Origin: Fertoeibacter niger
GTDB lineage: Bacteria > Pseudomonadota > Alphaproteobacteria > Rhodobacterales > Rhodobacteraceae
DNA length: 64,000 nt
Direction: 5' to 3'
Assembly: GCF_009380135.2 (NCBI RefSeq)
Contig: NZ_WHUT02000006.1
Span: 124,001-188,000 of the forward strand
Shown in pieces: positions 1 to 9,710 of the stretch. Made by a program: the position numbers and the translations under genes. The notes below the pieces were generated by a model. That model searched no databases. It was not told where the DNA came from and saw nothing but the letters and a program-made list of their open reading frames with translations. The first letter of the stretch is position 1. Each line of letters starts with the position of its first letter.

Positions 1-522
1 ATTGTCCGCGTGATCCAGACCTATGCGCGCGGGTCGGACCGCAAGGATTTCGCGATGATGCGCAGCGCCTATCACGACGGCGCCATCGACAACCACGGGC
101 CCGTCAACGGCGATGTGGACGACTTCCTGCGTTGGTCGAGCGGGCGGCAGGACCACGTGGCATCGTCGCTTCATCTGCTGGGCTCACCCGTCATCGACAT
201 CGCCGGAGACGTCGCCGTGGCCGAGACCTGCTGCCTGCTGTATCATTGGATTTCCGCGGGCACGGGAAACCCGCCCCTGCCAGCCCATACGGTCACGATG
301 GCTTGCCGCTATGTCGACCGTTTCGAACGGCGGCAGGGCCAATGGAAGATCGCGCACCGGACGGTCGCCTATGACGGTATCCGACGAGAGTTCCGCGACG
401 TCCATGGTCCCGAACCCATCGCACCGGGCTTCACCATGGGGCGGCGTTCGAAAGATGACATCATCTACCGCGCCCTTGCCGAACTTCAGTCGGCCCGGGA
501 CGAGCCTTCTTCGGGAGCCTAG
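1..522 (+). CDS. SnoaL-like / NTF2-fold protein, 5' partial
   Basis: The frame is open to the first base of the window, and residues before the first possible GTG (position 10) still look like family sequence, so the true start lies upstream. The visible part is about 170 residues. It begins with the typical SnoaL helix (YARGSDRKDF, then the YHDGAIDNHG segment), followed by the DxxD/RW region and a C-terminal beta sheet ending in WKIAHRTVAYD. SnoaL-fold proteins include epoxide hydrolases, polyketide cyclases and small dehydratases; which activity applies here cannot be read from the sequence. It lies at the edge of a catabolic cluster, so a role on an intermediate of that pathway is plausible but inferred. 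Confidence 0.75.
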   Translation: MVRVIQTYARGSDRKDFAMMRSAYHDGAIDNHGPVNGDVDDFLRWSSGRQDHVASSLHLLGSPVIDIAGDVAVAETCCLLYHWISAGTGNPPLPAHTVTMACRYVDRFERRQGQWKIAHRTVAYDGIRREFRDVHGPEPIAPGFTMGRRSKDDIIYRALAELQSARDEPSSGA

Positions 523-1023
523 GCTCGCGCCCCGGCGCGGCGCACCAGAAGACGATAACCGCGATGGTTCGCGTTATGGCCCTTGCGGGCGAGGTGGCGG
601 GTGGGTGCAGAGCTTGCCAATAGATGCGGGGCCGCGCAGGTATCGGCGCGGTTTCGCGGGTTGGGCCCGGGTCAGGAATGAGGGCCTGGCCACGCGCGCA
701 ACCATCTGTGGATGCACCTATTTTGGTGGCTGGACCACCGCGCGAGCGCCGATGGCAACCTGTCCCGGGCGGCAGGCCACATGTCAGTCCGGGCGCTATC
801 CAGCCCGCCGGGCAATTTCGCCTGTGCTGCGAGGCAACAAGGCTGCGCCCGGAGTTCACGATGGCTCCACCGCTTGATCCGGCTGTAGAGCGTCGTCGAA
901 GAACCACGATCAGCCGGGCAGGCGCCTCATCGGCATCCGATCCGCAAGGCGCGGAACGATGCCACCGATGACGCGCCGCTTACTCACCCGCCACGCAACC
1001 GACTGGTGCCCGAGGTTTGTAAC
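523..1023. other. 501-bp non-coding gap
   Basis: The stretch lies between the stop of the SnoaL-like gene and the stop of the minus-strand aldehyde dehydrogenase. Open frames here are arginine- and proline-rich and have no ribosome binding site or recognisable domain. I see no tRNA, no insertion-sequence ends and no strong terminator. Confidence 0.4.
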
Positions 1024-2505
1024 CTAAAGGCCGACGACGACCGACTTGATCTCCGTGAAAGCTTCGACCCCCGGCCGGCCATGTTCGCGGCCCCAGCCCG
1101 ACTGCTTGTAGCCGCCAGAGGGAACCGAGGCATCACGTTGGGCACCGTTGATATTGACAAGCCCGGACTTGAGCTTGCGGGCGATGCGATGCGCCAGTGA
1201 AAGGTCGCGCGTCCAGACATAGGCCGCAAGGCCATACAGTGTGGCATTGGCCTCCTCCAGAGCCGCCTCGAGATCATCATAGGCCTCGGCGCAAAGCACC
1301 GGGCCGAACACTTCGTTTTGTCGGACCGACATATGCCGGCTGGTGTCAGTCAGGACTGTCGGTGCCATGAAGTAGCCGGGTCGGTCGATCCGGTGCCCGC
1401 CGGTAACGACAGTGGCGCCTTCGTCCCGTGCGGTCTGGCAATGGGCCAGGATCCTGTCAAGCTGGAGCTGTGACACGACCGGGCCGAGGTCAGTTCCGGG
1501 CTCGGTGCCCGCGCCCACGCGAAGACGGGCAGCATGGTCGACAATGCCGGCCATGACCCTGTCGAAGACCGAGCGATGTGCATAAAGGCTGGCGCCGGCC
1601 GAGCAGACCTGACCTGCATTGAAGAAGATGCTGTTCGCGGCTGCGGGGATGGCGCGGTCCAGATCCGCGTCGGGAAGGATGATGGTCGGCGACTTGCCCC
1701 CGAGTTCGAGTGTCACGCGCTTCAGATTGCCCTTCGCCGCATCAAGCACCAGCTTGCCCACGGCGGTTGACCCTGTGAAAGAGATCTTGTCCACCCCCGG
1801 ATGGGCGCAAAGCGCCGCGCCAGCATCCTGGCCATGGCCGGTAACGACATTTACCACCCCCGGCGGAAAGCCCGCTTCCTGCACCAGTTCTGCCAGGCGA
1901 AGCGCTGTCAGAGGTGTCTGTTCTGCCGGTTTCAGGACCACGGTGCAGCCTGCCGCCAAGGCCGGGGCAATCTTGTTGGCGGCCTGGAACAGCGGAAAGT
2001 TCCACGCAACGATCAGCCCCGCCACGCCCACAGGCTCGCGCAGCGTATAGGCGTGCCAGGTCTCGGGGCCCATGGAACTGAGCGTTTCGCCCGCGATCTT
2101 GTTCGTCCATCCCGCAAAGTAACGAAAGCGTTCGGCAGCATCGGGCACGTCAACCCGCAGGGCCGAGGCGAGCGTCTTGCCATTGTCCAGGCTCTCGATC
2201 AGTGCCAGTTCCTGGGCATTCTCGTCGATCAGCCCGGCGAGTTTCCACATCAGCTTTGCGCGCTGCGACGCCGGGGTGGCGGACCACGCGCCTTCGAAGG
2301 CGGAGCGGGCGGCGCTGACGGCCAGGTCGATGTCCTGCGCGTCACCCCTTGCGACCGTTGCGATGATTCTGCCAGTGGCAGGGTCGCTGGTCGTGAAGGT
2401 CTGGCCGGATGCGGCGCTCGTCCATTCGCCATTGATGAAAAGCCCGTGATGCCGGGCCAGGAAGGACTCGACACGGGCGGTTACGGTAAGGTCAGTGTTG
2501 ACCAT
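1024..2505 (-). CDS. NAD(P)-dependent aldehyde dehydrogenase
   Basis: This 493-residue protein belongs to the classical ALDH superfamily (betaine-aldehyde / phenylacetaldehyde dehydrogenase type) and oxidises an aldehyde to a carboxylate in the cytoplasm. The catalytic glutamate lies in the LELGGKSP motif and the nucleophilic cysteine in NAGQVCSAGA. The cofactor-site segments AWNFPLFQAANK and SFTGSTAVGK are intact, and the length is normal. The frame is open further upstream to 2628, but the start at 2505 is preferred because AGAAGGAG lies 7 bases upstream and family similarity begins there. It is downstream of, and on the same strand as, an MmgE/PrpD gene (144-bp gap). It probably handles the aldehyde made by the GMC oxidoreductase encoded nearby; the substrate is not known. 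Confidence 0.9.
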   Translation of the reverse strand: MVNTDLTVTARVESFLARHHGLFINGEWTSAASGQTFTTSDPATGRIIATVARGDAQDIDLAVSAARSAFEGAWSATPASQRAKLMWKLAGLIDENAQELALIESLDNGKTLASALRVDVPDAAERFRYFAGWTNKIAGETLSSMGPETWHAYTLREPVGVAGLIVAWNFPLFQAANKIAPALAAGCTVVLKPAEQTPLTALRLAELVQEAGFPPGVVNVVTGHGQDAGAALCAHPGVDKISFTGSTAVGKLVLDAAKGNLKRVTLELGGKSPTIILPDADLDRAIPAAANSIFFNAGQVCSAGASLYAHRSVFDRVMAGIVDHAARLRVGAGTEPGTDLGPVVSQLQLDRILAHCQTARDEGATVVTGGHRIDRPGYFMAPTVLTDTSRHMSVRQNEVFGPVLCAEAYDDLEAALEEANATLYGLAAYVWTRDLSLAHRIARKLKSGLVNINGAQRDASVPSGGYKQSGWGREHGRPGVEAFTEIKSVVVGL

Positions 2506-2649
2506 TGCATGGCTCCTTCTGGTGCTATGGATGCCGCGGCTTCCGGCTCCGTCTTTGATGTGCCGCGGTCTTTCCGCGTCGGCTGCGGTCGGGCTCGTCC
2601 GGCGTGCCTCTGGTGGCGCTCTCGACAAGGCGCGCTTATGCGGGGTCCT

Positions 2650-4008
2650 TCATTCGGGTGAACAAAGGCGGGTGATCGCACGCATGTCCTGCAGGCTTTC
2701 TATCTGCCACAGGGTCTGCAGCAGGCGATCAGCCTTCAGTCCACCGCGGTTAAGCCGTGCCAGGGCGATGAACTTCTCGTTCAGGGCCGCGTTATCCAGC
2801 GGGCTGGCCGGGCTGCCGCGCGCATGCTCGACGTTGGCCATCAACACTCCGCCATCGGTCAGATGCACCTCGATCCGTGCGCCATCGAGGTCAATGCCGG
2901 GGGCCGCCATGGCCGTGACCTTCTGGCGCAACCGGCGGACATCCGGCCGCGACACGGCGGCATCCGAAAACTCCTCGACGCCCATCCGACCGGTCAATAG
3001 GGCACAGGCCACGGAATGCTGGATGCTGAGCTTGGCCTCGCGGCCCAAAAGCACGTCGGCACGGTTGGCGCGCTCGATCAGCAGGGGGTGGCCGGTGACG
3101 ACAATGCGCGCAATGCGGCCCTCATCGACCTTGCTTGAGAGTTGCAGGGCGGCGTCGATGACCGGGCCCAGGACCACGCCGCAGGGATAGGCCTTGAGGG
3201 CGTTGTTCTCGATCTCCCAGCGGTGGCCCAGGTTGTCGACAAGGGGCGCGGGGTGCGCATCCTTGGACGCCACCGCCAGAAATCCGCCCGGCCCTTCGAT
3301 CGCGTCAGGTGCCGCACCAAGACCCGACCCCGCGAAAGTCGCGGACAGCAGGCCGTCCCGCGCCGCGGCCCCGACACTGACGCTCTTGGCGGCGCTGCCC
3401 AGGTTCTCGACCAAGCCGCCCGCTCGCGATGCGGCGATACCCATGGCCGAGATCAGCGACGGCAGGTCAAGCCGCAGAATCCTGCCCGAAACCGCGGCGG
3501 CGGCGATGATGCCGCAGGTCGCCGTGACATGCGCGCCGCGCCGGTAGTGTCCGGGTGATACTGCCAGACCTAGGCGGCAGGCCAGTTCGATACCCAGAAC
3601 CAGTGCGGTCAGGAAGTCGCGACCCGACACCCCACCCTGTTGGGATAGCGCCAAGAGCGGCGCGAAAACGACTGCAGTCGGGTGGATCACGGTGGGAAAA
3701 TGCGTGTCGTCGAAATCGAGCACATTGGCACTTGCGGCATTGATGAAGCTGGCGCTGGCCCGGTCAAGCACCTCGTGACGGCCAATCACTACTGCCTGCG
3801 GAGGTCCGCTCAGCGGACGCAGGGTCGACAGCAGCCTTTGGATCGCGAAGTCCTGCACTCCTCCCAGCGAGTTGCCGACCGCATTGATCAGGCACCGGAT
3901 ACCCAGCGCGCGGATGTGTGGGGGCAGGTCGTCCCACTGCGTTTCCCGTACAAATCTTGCAACGCGGAACGTCGCGCTGTCATCGCCTGCGTCGTCGCTC
4001 GCGTTCAT
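2650..4008 (-). CDS. MmgE/PrpD family protein (copy 1)
   Basis: This 452-residue protein belongs to the MmgE/PrpD superfamily, which includes 2-methylcitrate dehydratase and cis-aconitate decarboxylase. Diagnostic segments are the INAASANVLDFDDTH block near residue 90, HPTAVVFAPLLAL, the glycine-rich GIAASRAGGL helix and the GLLSATFAGSG segment. The ATG at 4008 has GAGCGGGG just upstream and matches the family's usual N-terminus; a longer frame to 4161 is unlikely to be translated. A paralogue starts 182 bp away on the opposite strand. Beta-hydroxy/tricarboxylic acid dehydration or decarboxylation is the family chemistry; the actual substrate here is unknown. Confidence 0.85.
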   Translation of the reverse strand: MNASDDAGDDSATFRVARFVRETQWDDLPPHIRALGIRCLINAVGNSLGGVQDFAIQRLLSTLRPLSGPPQAVVIGRHEVLDRASASFINAASANVLDFDDTHFPTVIHPTAVVFAPLLALSQQGGVSGRDFLTALVLGIELACRLGLAVSPGHYRRGAHVTATCGIIAAAAVSGRILRLDLPSLISAMGIAASRAGGLVENLGSAAKSVSVGAAARDGLLSATFAGSGLGAAPDAIEGPGGFLAVASKDAHPAPLVDNLGHRWEIENNALKAYPCGVVLGPVIDAALQLSSKVDEGRIARIVVTGHPLLIERANRADVLLGREAKLSIQHSVACALLTGRMGVEEFSDAAVSRPDVRRLRQKVTAMAAPGIDLDGARIEVHLTDGGVLMANVEHARGSPASPLDNAALNEKFIALARLNRGGLKADRLLQTLWQIESLQDMRAITRLCSPE

Positions 4009-4190
4009 CGCCCCGCTCGATCCCGATCCATATGCGAGGACAATCTGGGGCAGGCTGCGCGAGGCGAACAATACCGTTTTGCGATATGCGCCATCGCGGA
4101 TCAGTCTTTGAGTCCGGTCGGTGCGCTCCCTAAAGTGGCAAAAGTCGGGCTGGTATCGCATGTCATTTCGGCTGGCGGGAGGAGTCGACC
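4009..4190. promoter_or_regulatory. Divergent promoter region of the two MmgE/PrpD genes
   Basis: The two MmgE/PrpD paralogues are transcribed away from each other across this 182-bp gap, so promoters and any operator for both must lie here. I could not assign convincing -35/-10 boxes by eye. The plus-strand gene has a strong GGGAGGAG ribosome site at the right edge. Confidence 0.4.
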
Positions 4191-5615
4191 ATGACCAATG
4201 TGTTGGACGCCAATCCTGGTGTGGCCAGGCTGGGCGCGGTGACCGCCGCGATGGCGGATTTCATTGACAACGCAACTTACGAGAATCTTCCGCCCGTTGT
4301 TGTGCACGAGGCGCGACGCGCCTTGGTCAGCTTTGTCGGCACCTGTTTTGCTGGTGCTCGCGATCCGGCGATTGAGAGGATCTTTCGCGTCTTGCAGGCT
4401 AACGCCGCGCCACCCTCATTCAGTTTGATCGGGCGAGCGGAAAAGACCGGGCTGTCGGAGGCTATATTTCTGAACGCGGCTTCGGCCAATGTCCTCGATT
4501 TCGACGACACACATCTTCCGACCCTTGCCCATCTGGGTGCGCCGATCTGGGCGGTGGTGCTGGCGCTTTGTGAACAGCGCCGCATTTCCGGTCGAGAGGC
4601 AATCCTGGCTTTCCTTCTGGGCGCTGAAACCGCGTGTCGGCTGGGCGCGATTCTGGGGCGAGAACATTACGACCGGGGGTGGCATGTCACCACGACCACC
4701 GGGGTGATCGGGGCCGCCGTCGCCGCTGCCCGGCTTGCGGCGCTGGATCGGCAAAGCATGGTCTGGGCGATTGGCATTGCCGCCAACCAGGCTGCGGGCC
4801 TGTGCCGCAACCTGGGGAGCAATGCCAAGAGCCTGGCCGTGGGCGGCGCGGCGCGCGACGGCTATCTTGCGGCGGTTTTTGCCGAGGCGGGAATCGACGC
4901 TTCGGGCGCCGCGCTGGACGGGCCGCGCGGGCTGATCCGGGTGATGTCGTCCAGCTTCATGACTGACATCGCCCCGGAGGATCTTGGAACACGGTGGGAA
5001 TTCCTTGGAAACAGCCACAAGCGCTATCCGCTTTGCGCACAACTGACGGCGCTGGTGGAGGCGAGCCTGTCCCTGCGCGCCGCGCCGGGCTTTCATGTCG
5101 AAGGACTGCATGAACTGACCGTCAGCGTCCCTGCTGCCCTTTGCCGGATAGCAGACCGTCCCGCTCCCCGAACCGGGCGCGACTGTGCCCTGAGCATCCA
5201 GCATGCGGTGGCGGTGACCTTGCTTTACGGATCCCCGGGGCTGGCGGCATTCGGCGATGACGCCGCATCGGACCCCGCCATCGTGGCCTTGCGCGCGAAG
5301 ATCCGGGTGACAGCGATGGGCGATGCTTTGGCGACTGCCATGACCTTGGTGGCAGATACCCTGGATGGACGGCGGCATCTTGCCGTGGGGTCAGAACCCG
5401 GCGCACAGCCCATGTCCGACGACGATCTGACGGGCAAGTCTGTCGCGCTTGTATCTGTCGCCTGCCCCGCCGCAGAGGCTCAGCGCCTGATCACCAGGCT
5501 GTGGGACGTGGATGGGGTGCCCGACCTGGGGGAGCAGGTTGCGGGCCTTCAATGCAGGGCCCGCCCGGGGGCTACGACACGACAAGAAAAGTCGCGAGGA
5601 CCGGCGGTGCAGTGA
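4191..5615 (+). CDS. MmgE/PrpD family protein (copy 2)
   Basis: This 474-residue protein is a paralogue of the divergent gene on its left. It shares the NAASANVLDFDDTHLPT block, the HVTTTTGVIGAAVAAARL segment, GIAANQAAGLCRNLGSNAKS, and the C-terminal CALSIQHAVAVTLLYG region. The ATG at 4191 follows GGGAGGAG at a good distance. It is followed after 32 bases by an MFS transporter on the same strand, suggesting one transcript. Family members act on tricarboxylic or beta-hydroxy acids. Keeping two divergent copies suggests either two related substrates or a heteromeric enzyme; this is inference. Confidence 0.87.
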   Translation: MTNVLDANPGVARLGAVTAAMADFIDNATYENLPPVVVHEARRALVSFVGTCFAGARDPAIERIFRVLQANAAPPSFSLIGRAEKTGLSEAIFLNAASANVLDFDDTHLPTLAHLGAPIWAVVLALCEQRRISGREAILAFLLGAETACRLGAILGREHYDRGWHVTTTTGVIGAAVAAARLAALDRQSMVWAIGIAANQAAGLCRNLGSNAKSLAVGGAARDGYLAAVFAEAGIDASGAALDGPRGLIRVMSSSFMTDIAPEDLGTRWEFLGNSHKRYPLCAQLTALVEASLSLRAAPGFHVEGLHELTVSVPAALCRIADRPAPRTGRDCALSIQHAVAVTLLYGSPGLAAFGDDAASDPAIVALRAKIRVTAMGDALATAMTLVADTLDGRRHLAVGSEPGAQPMSDDDLTGKSVALVSVACPAAEAQRLITRLWDVDGVPDLGEQVAGLQCRARPGATTRQEKSRGPAVQ

Positions 5616-5647
5616 CCGCGCGAACGCGAAATGGGGAGGAGAGGACT

Positions 5648-6967
5648 ATGGACCAAAAGGAACGCCGCAAGGCGGTGGCATCGGCTGCGGCTGGCCACAT
5701 GCTGGAATGGTATGATTTCGGCGTATATGCCTTCGTTGCCACCAATATTGCCATGCAGATATTTCCTTCGGACAATCCGACGGCATCGCTGCTGGCGACA
5801 TTCGCGGCATTCGGGGTGGGGTTTCTGTCGCGACCGCTGGGAGCGGTCGTCTTGGGGCGCTTTGCCGATGTCAGGGGTCGCAAGGCGGCACTTCTTTTGT
5901 CCTTTGGCCTCATGGGTCTTGCCACCGTCGGCCTGGGCCTTGTGCCCACCTATGACCAGATTGGCATCGCTGCGCCGCTTCTGGTGCTGTTGCTGCGCCT
6001 GACGCAGGGCTTCTCCGGCGGGGGGGAGTTCGGCCCCTCGGCATCTTACATGGTGTCATGGGCCGGGCCCGGGCGACGCGGTCTTTTCGGCAGCTTCAAC
6101 CAGATGGGCAGTGCGGTAGGCGCCCTTATGGGGTCGGGCATCGGCTTTGGCCTCAGCGCGGTGCTGACGCCCGAGCAGATGATGAGCTGGGGCTGGCGTG
6201 TGCCGTTCCTTTTCGGTGGGCTCTTGTTGCTGGTCGGCCTTTACCTTCGCCGCAATTCGCCCGAGGCACCGGAACAGCACCTGCGGCCGGTGCGGATCGA
6301 CACGACGGGACAGGTTCCGGAATCCCTCGTAACCAAGGCGGTGCGGCTGTTCATTCTGGCCGGAACCTGGGCTGCCCCCTACTATCTGATCCTGTTCTAC
6401 ATGCCCACCTATGCGCAGCGCGTGCTGGGTATCGACCAGCGCAGCGCCTTGCTTGCCAGCACGCTGATCTTCATCGTCTATACCGCTTGCGTCCCTTTGG
6501 TCGGGCATTTGTCCGATGTGATCGGTCGTCGCCGGACGATCCTGATCGGCTGCGCCAGCTGCATCCTGCTTAGCTATCCGGCGTTCCTTTACATGACAAC
6601 GATGGCCACCTTCGAAGCCTATTTGATTGGCCAGTTTGCCATGTCGATGTCGCTTCTGTTCATCTCGGCCACCTGCCCGACGACAATCGTCGAGCTGTTT
6701 CCGCCGCGCCGCATCACCTGGATCAACAGCAGCTACGCGCTGGCCTTGGCCATATTTGGCGGATTTACTCCGATGGCGGTGACCGCGGCGGTGTCGGCAA
6801 CGGGGTCGCAACTGGCGCCGGTGGCCTTCATCATGGCCAGTTGCGCGATCTGCGCCATCAACGTCTTTGGCATGCGTGAGACCGCATTTCTGCGGGCGGT
6901 TCCCGAAGGCGAGGGCCCTGACCAACCCGCGCAGTCACCAGATCTTGCGTCTTCGCTCGCGCGTTAG
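5648..6967 (+). CDS. MFS transporter, metabolite:H+ symporter (MHS) type
   Basis: This 439-residue inner-membrane protein has about 12 hydrophobic segments. The N-terminal HMLEWYDFGVYAF segment is characteristic of the MHS family (ProP, KgtP, ShiA, citrate permeases). The signature loops GRFADVRGRKAALL and GHLSDVIGRRRTI lie after the second and eighth segments. The ATG at 5648 follows GGGGAGGAGAGG; upstream in-frame codons belong to the end of the preceding gene. Members import organic acids with protons, so it probably carries the substrate or an intermediate of the surrounding pathway. Confidence 0.88.
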   Translation: MDQKERRKAVASAAAGHMLEWYDFGVYAFVATNIAMQIFPSDNPTASLLATFAAFGVGFLSRPLGAVVLGRFADVRGRKAALLLSFGLMGLATVGLGLVPTYDQIGIAAPLLVLLLRLTQGFSGGGEFGPSASYMVSWAGPGRRGLFGSFNQMGSAVGALMGSGIGFGLSAVLTPEQMMSWGWRVPFLFGGLLLLVGLYLRRNSPEAPEQHLRPVRIDTTGQVPESLVTKAVRLFILAGTWAAPYYLILFYMPTYAQRVLGIDQRSALLASTLIFIVYTACVPLVGHLSDVIGRRRTILIGCASCILLSYPAFLYMTTMATFEAYLIGQFAMSMSLLFISATCPTTIVELFPPRRITWINSSYALALAIFGGFTPMAVTAAVSATGSQLAPVAFIMASCAICAINVFGMRETAFLRAVPEGEGPDQPAQSPDLASSLAR

Positions 6968-6992
6968 CCCGAAGCAGAGACGCTGAAAGAAC

Positions 6993-7016
6993 TGGCCCCG
7001 CCTTCTTGCGGGGCCA
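6993..7016 (+). terminator. GC-rich hairpin between transporter and GMC gene
   Basis: A perfect 9-bp stem, TGGCCCCGC paired with GCGGGGCCA, encloses a 6-base CTTCTT loop, 25 bases after the transporter stop. No T-run follows, so it may be a partial or Rho-assisted terminator, or a processing site that separates expression of the two genes. Confidence 0.5.
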
Positions 7017-7047
7017 ATGCCGAAATTCCCGGGGCAGCATGCAGACC

Positions 7048-8685
7048 ATGAGTGACACCTTCGACTATCTCATCGTAGGCGCCGGATCGGCGGGCTGCGT
7101 GCTGGCCAACCGGCTGACCGAGGATGGCAGGATGACAGTTGCCCTGATCGAATCTGGTGGGCGTGACCGCAGCCCCTTGATCCATGTGCCGCTTGGCGTA
7201 GCGGGCCTTATCCGCCACCCGCGCCTGAACTGGCTGCACAAGACGGTTCCGCAGCGCCATGCGGCAGGACGCCGGATCGCCATGCCGGCGGGCCGGGTGC
7301 TGGGGGGCAGCAGCTCGATCAACGGCATGGTCTACATGCGGGGCCATCCCCTCGATTACGACGACTGGGCGAAAGCGGGCAACGAGGGGTGGTCCTACCG
7401 CGAGGTTCTGCCCTACTTCATACGCTCGGAAGACAATCTTACCTGGCGGCATTCCCCTTTCCACGGCACGGGCGGCAATCTCAGGGTCAGCGACCTCCGA
7501 TCCATCAACGATGTGAGCCGGGCCTTCGTCGCTGCAGGCCTGTCGCTGCAATATCGCCCTTGCGCCGATTTTGCCGGGCCGGACCCCGAAGGCTTCGGCT
7601 ACCGTCAGGTCACACAGCGCGATGGTCGGCGGGAATCAACGGCACGGGCATTCTACAATCCCGCAGCCCAACGACCGAACCTCACTCTGCGCCTTAGGCA
7701 GACGGTGCGGCGATTGGTTTTTCGCGAGGGCCGCGCCGTGGGTGTCGAGGTGGAGCGGGACGGTCAGACCCAGTTCCTGACCGCGCGACGAGAAGTGATC
7801 CTGACTGCGGGCGCGATCGGGTCGCCTGTGCTTCTGATGCGTTCCGGCGTAGGATGCGCGGCAGCGCTCGCCTCCAGCGGCATAACACCGGTTCATGATC
7901 TGCCGCAGGTTGGACGGAACCTGCAGGACCATGCCGCAGCGTCAATCCAGTTTCGCACCGACCATACTGGCCCCTACGGGATTTCCTGGAAAGTCCTTCC
8001 CCGCCTTGCATGGTCCGGAATCGACTACCTTCTGTTCCGTCGCGGGCTTCTCGCGTCCAATGCGCTGGAGGCAGCGGGTTTCATCCGCAGCCGCAATGAT
8101 CTCGACCGGCCAGACATCCAGTATACATTCATGGCGGGCTCGCGCAGTGCGAATGGCCGAATCGGGCGCGGGCACGGCTATGGTGCCTCTGTTATCCTGC
8201 TACGGCCTGGCAGCCGAGGGGAGATAACGCTGGATCCCCAAAGTCACGCGCCCTTGATCGACCCGCGGTTCTTCGAGGACGATACCGATATTGACGCCCT
8301 GGTTCGCGGTATCCGTATTGCGCGGCGCATCTTTGCGGCAGAGGCGTTCAACGAATATGCTGGACGTGAAATCCAGCCCGGGCCGGATGTATTGGCGGAC
8401 GAGGCGATAGCCGACTACATCCGCAATACCAGCGCAACGGCATTTCACCCGGTTGGCACCTGTCGAATGGGCCCTGACACAGGTTCCGTCGTCGATCCTC
8501 AGCTGCGGGTCCGCGGTCTCTCGGGGTTGCGAATTGCCGATGCCTCGGTGATGCCGAACATCGTATCGGGAAATACAAACGCGCCTACGATCATGATCGC
8601 GGAAAAGGCGTCAGATATGATCATGGGACGGCCTGCATTGGTCGCTGATGCGAAATCATCGACCACGGCATTCTGCCCTTTTTGA
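7048..8685 (+). CDS. GMC family FAD-dependent alcohol oxidoreductase
   Basis: This 545-residue choline-dehydrogenase-like flavoprotein oxidises an alcohol to an aldehyde. It carries the N-terminal FAD fold (LIVGAGSAGCVLANRL), the first GMC signature (GGSSSINGMVYMRG), the second (GAIGSPVLLMRSGVG), and the C-terminal catalytic pair in AFHPVGTCRMG and SGNTNAPTIM. The start at 7048 is chosen because the FAD fold begins directly after it; an ATG at 7039 is equally possible. No signal peptide is seen, so it should act in the cytoplasm or at the inner face of the membrane. Its product would suit the aldehyde dehydrogenase encoded at the left of the cluster. Confidence 0.88.
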   Translation: MSDTFDYLIVGAGSAGCVLANRLTEDGRMTVALIESGGRDRSPLIHVPLGVAGLIRHPRLNWLHKTVPQRHAAGRRIAMPAGRVLGGSSSINGMVYMRGHPLDYDDWAKAGNEGWSYREVLPYFIRSEDNLTWRHSPFHGTGGNLRVSDLRSINDVSRAFVAAGLSLQYRPCADFAGPDPEGFGYRQVTQRDGRRESTARAFYNPAAQRPNLTLRLRQTVRRLVFREGRAVGVEVERDGQTQFLTARREVILTAGAIGSPVLLMRSGVGCAAALASSGITPVHDLPQVGRNLQDHAAASIQFRTDHTGPYGISWKVLPRLAWSGIDYLLFRRGLLASNALEAAGFIRSRNDLDRPDIQYTFMAGSRSANGRIGRGHGYGASVILLRPGSRGEITLDPQSHAPLIDPRFFEDDTDIDALVRGIRIARRIFAAEAFNEYAGREIQPGPDVLADEAIADYIRNTSATAFHPVGTCRMGPDTGSVVDPQLRVRGLSGLRIADASVMPNIVSGNTNAPTIMIAEKASDMIMGRPALVADAKSSTTAFCPF

Positions 8686-8869
8686 CGAAATCCGCAATCA
8701 GAGCATAGAAGGCGCCATAGCGAAGTCCGGGCTCTCCGATTGGCGGGCCTCGAAGGAATGCTGTCTGTCGGCATTGCGGTCCTCCCAGGTATAGCGCCCA
8801 TGCCTCATAAGAATTGGAGTAACTGATCCGCTTGCGCCATTTTTGAATTTAGGGAGAGAGGGAAGTGGA

Positions 8870-9697
8870 ATGCCGGCAAAAGTCAGTCAAAATTTGCCAC
8901 GAACCGTCATCGTGGCAGGTGGCGCTCACGGAATTGGCGCGGCCTGCGCCGAACTGATCAGCCAAGATGGAAGTCATGTCGTCATTTGCGACAAGGACTT
9001 TCAGGCGGCCGAAGCGCTTGCAAAACGAATTGGCGGAAGCGCCCACTTTGCAGATCTTGCCGATACCGCCAGTATAGACTTGTTCCTTGACATTGTTCGC
9101 AAGGGTCATGCCCCTATCGACAGCCTCATAATCTGTGCTGGAATTCTTGGTGGAGAAACTGATCCGATTGAGGTCTGGGGGTCTGGTTGGATTCAGAATT
9201 GGAACACCTACTTCGAGGTCAATGTTCGCGGAACTTTTCAGCTTGCTCGGGGGATCGGGTGCGATATGGCCCGTCGCGGGCGGGGTAGTATCGTGGCCAT
9301 GGCATCTGTGACGGGGGCGAGGTCAACACCACTTCACGCATATGGAACCTCAAAGGCCGCCGTTATTCAGATTGCAAGAAATCTCGCTGCAGAGTGGGGG
9401 CCATCAAACGTTCGGGTAAACTCCATTTCTCCGGGCTATGTAATGACTGATGGTTTGAAGCATCTGATCGAAACTGGTCAGAGGGATCCCGCTAGAATTG
9501 CCGCCAGCGCAGTCATGAGACGAGTGATCCAGCCAGAGGAAATTGCTCAAGTCGCAAGATTTCTCATCGGAGACGAATCCTCGGGAATCACCGGTGTCGA
9601 CATTCCTGTGGACGCAGGCTGGCTACTTGCAGGCTCATGGATGCAATACGGCGGCTTTTCCGAAGACAGAAGGTGCCTAGTCGATCGAAACGAATAA
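8870..9697 (+). CDS. SDR family oxidoreductase
   Basis: This 275-residue classical short-chain dehydrogenase has the NAD(P)-binding glycine motif as GGAHGIG near residue 17. The catalytic Ser-Tyr-Lys set lies in MASVTG and YGTSK, and the C-terminal VNSISPGYV segment is typical. The ATG at 8870 is preceded by a purine-rich GGGAGAGAGGGAAG; an upstream TTG is less likely. Base composition is visibly less GC-rich than the flanking genes, as is that of the following ABC genes, hinting that this sub-block was assembled separately. It precedes the ABC importer by 13 bases and probably shares its transcript. Confidence 0.87.
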   Translation: MPAKVSQNLPRTVIVAGGAHGIGAACAELISQDGSHVVICDKDFQAAEALAKRIGGSAHFADLADTASIDLFLDIVRKGHAPIDSLIICAGILGGETDPIEVWGSGWIQNWNTYFEVNVRGTFQLARGIGCDMARRGRGSIVAMASVTGARSTPLHAYGTSKAAVIQIARNLAAEWGPSNVRVNSISPGYVMTDGLKHLIETGQRDPARIAASAVMRRVIQPEEIAQVARFLIGDESSGITGVDIPVDAGWLLAGSWMQYGGFSEDRRCLVDRNE

Positions 9698-9710
9698 AGG
9701 GAGGAAGAAA

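Noticed and set aside
113-907. Long open frames on both strands at the left edge
   Set aside because: They overlap the SnoaL-like gene or run through the gap with Arg/Pro/Gly-rich, low-complexity translation, no ribosome sites and no domain landmarks; typical shadows in GC-rich DNA.
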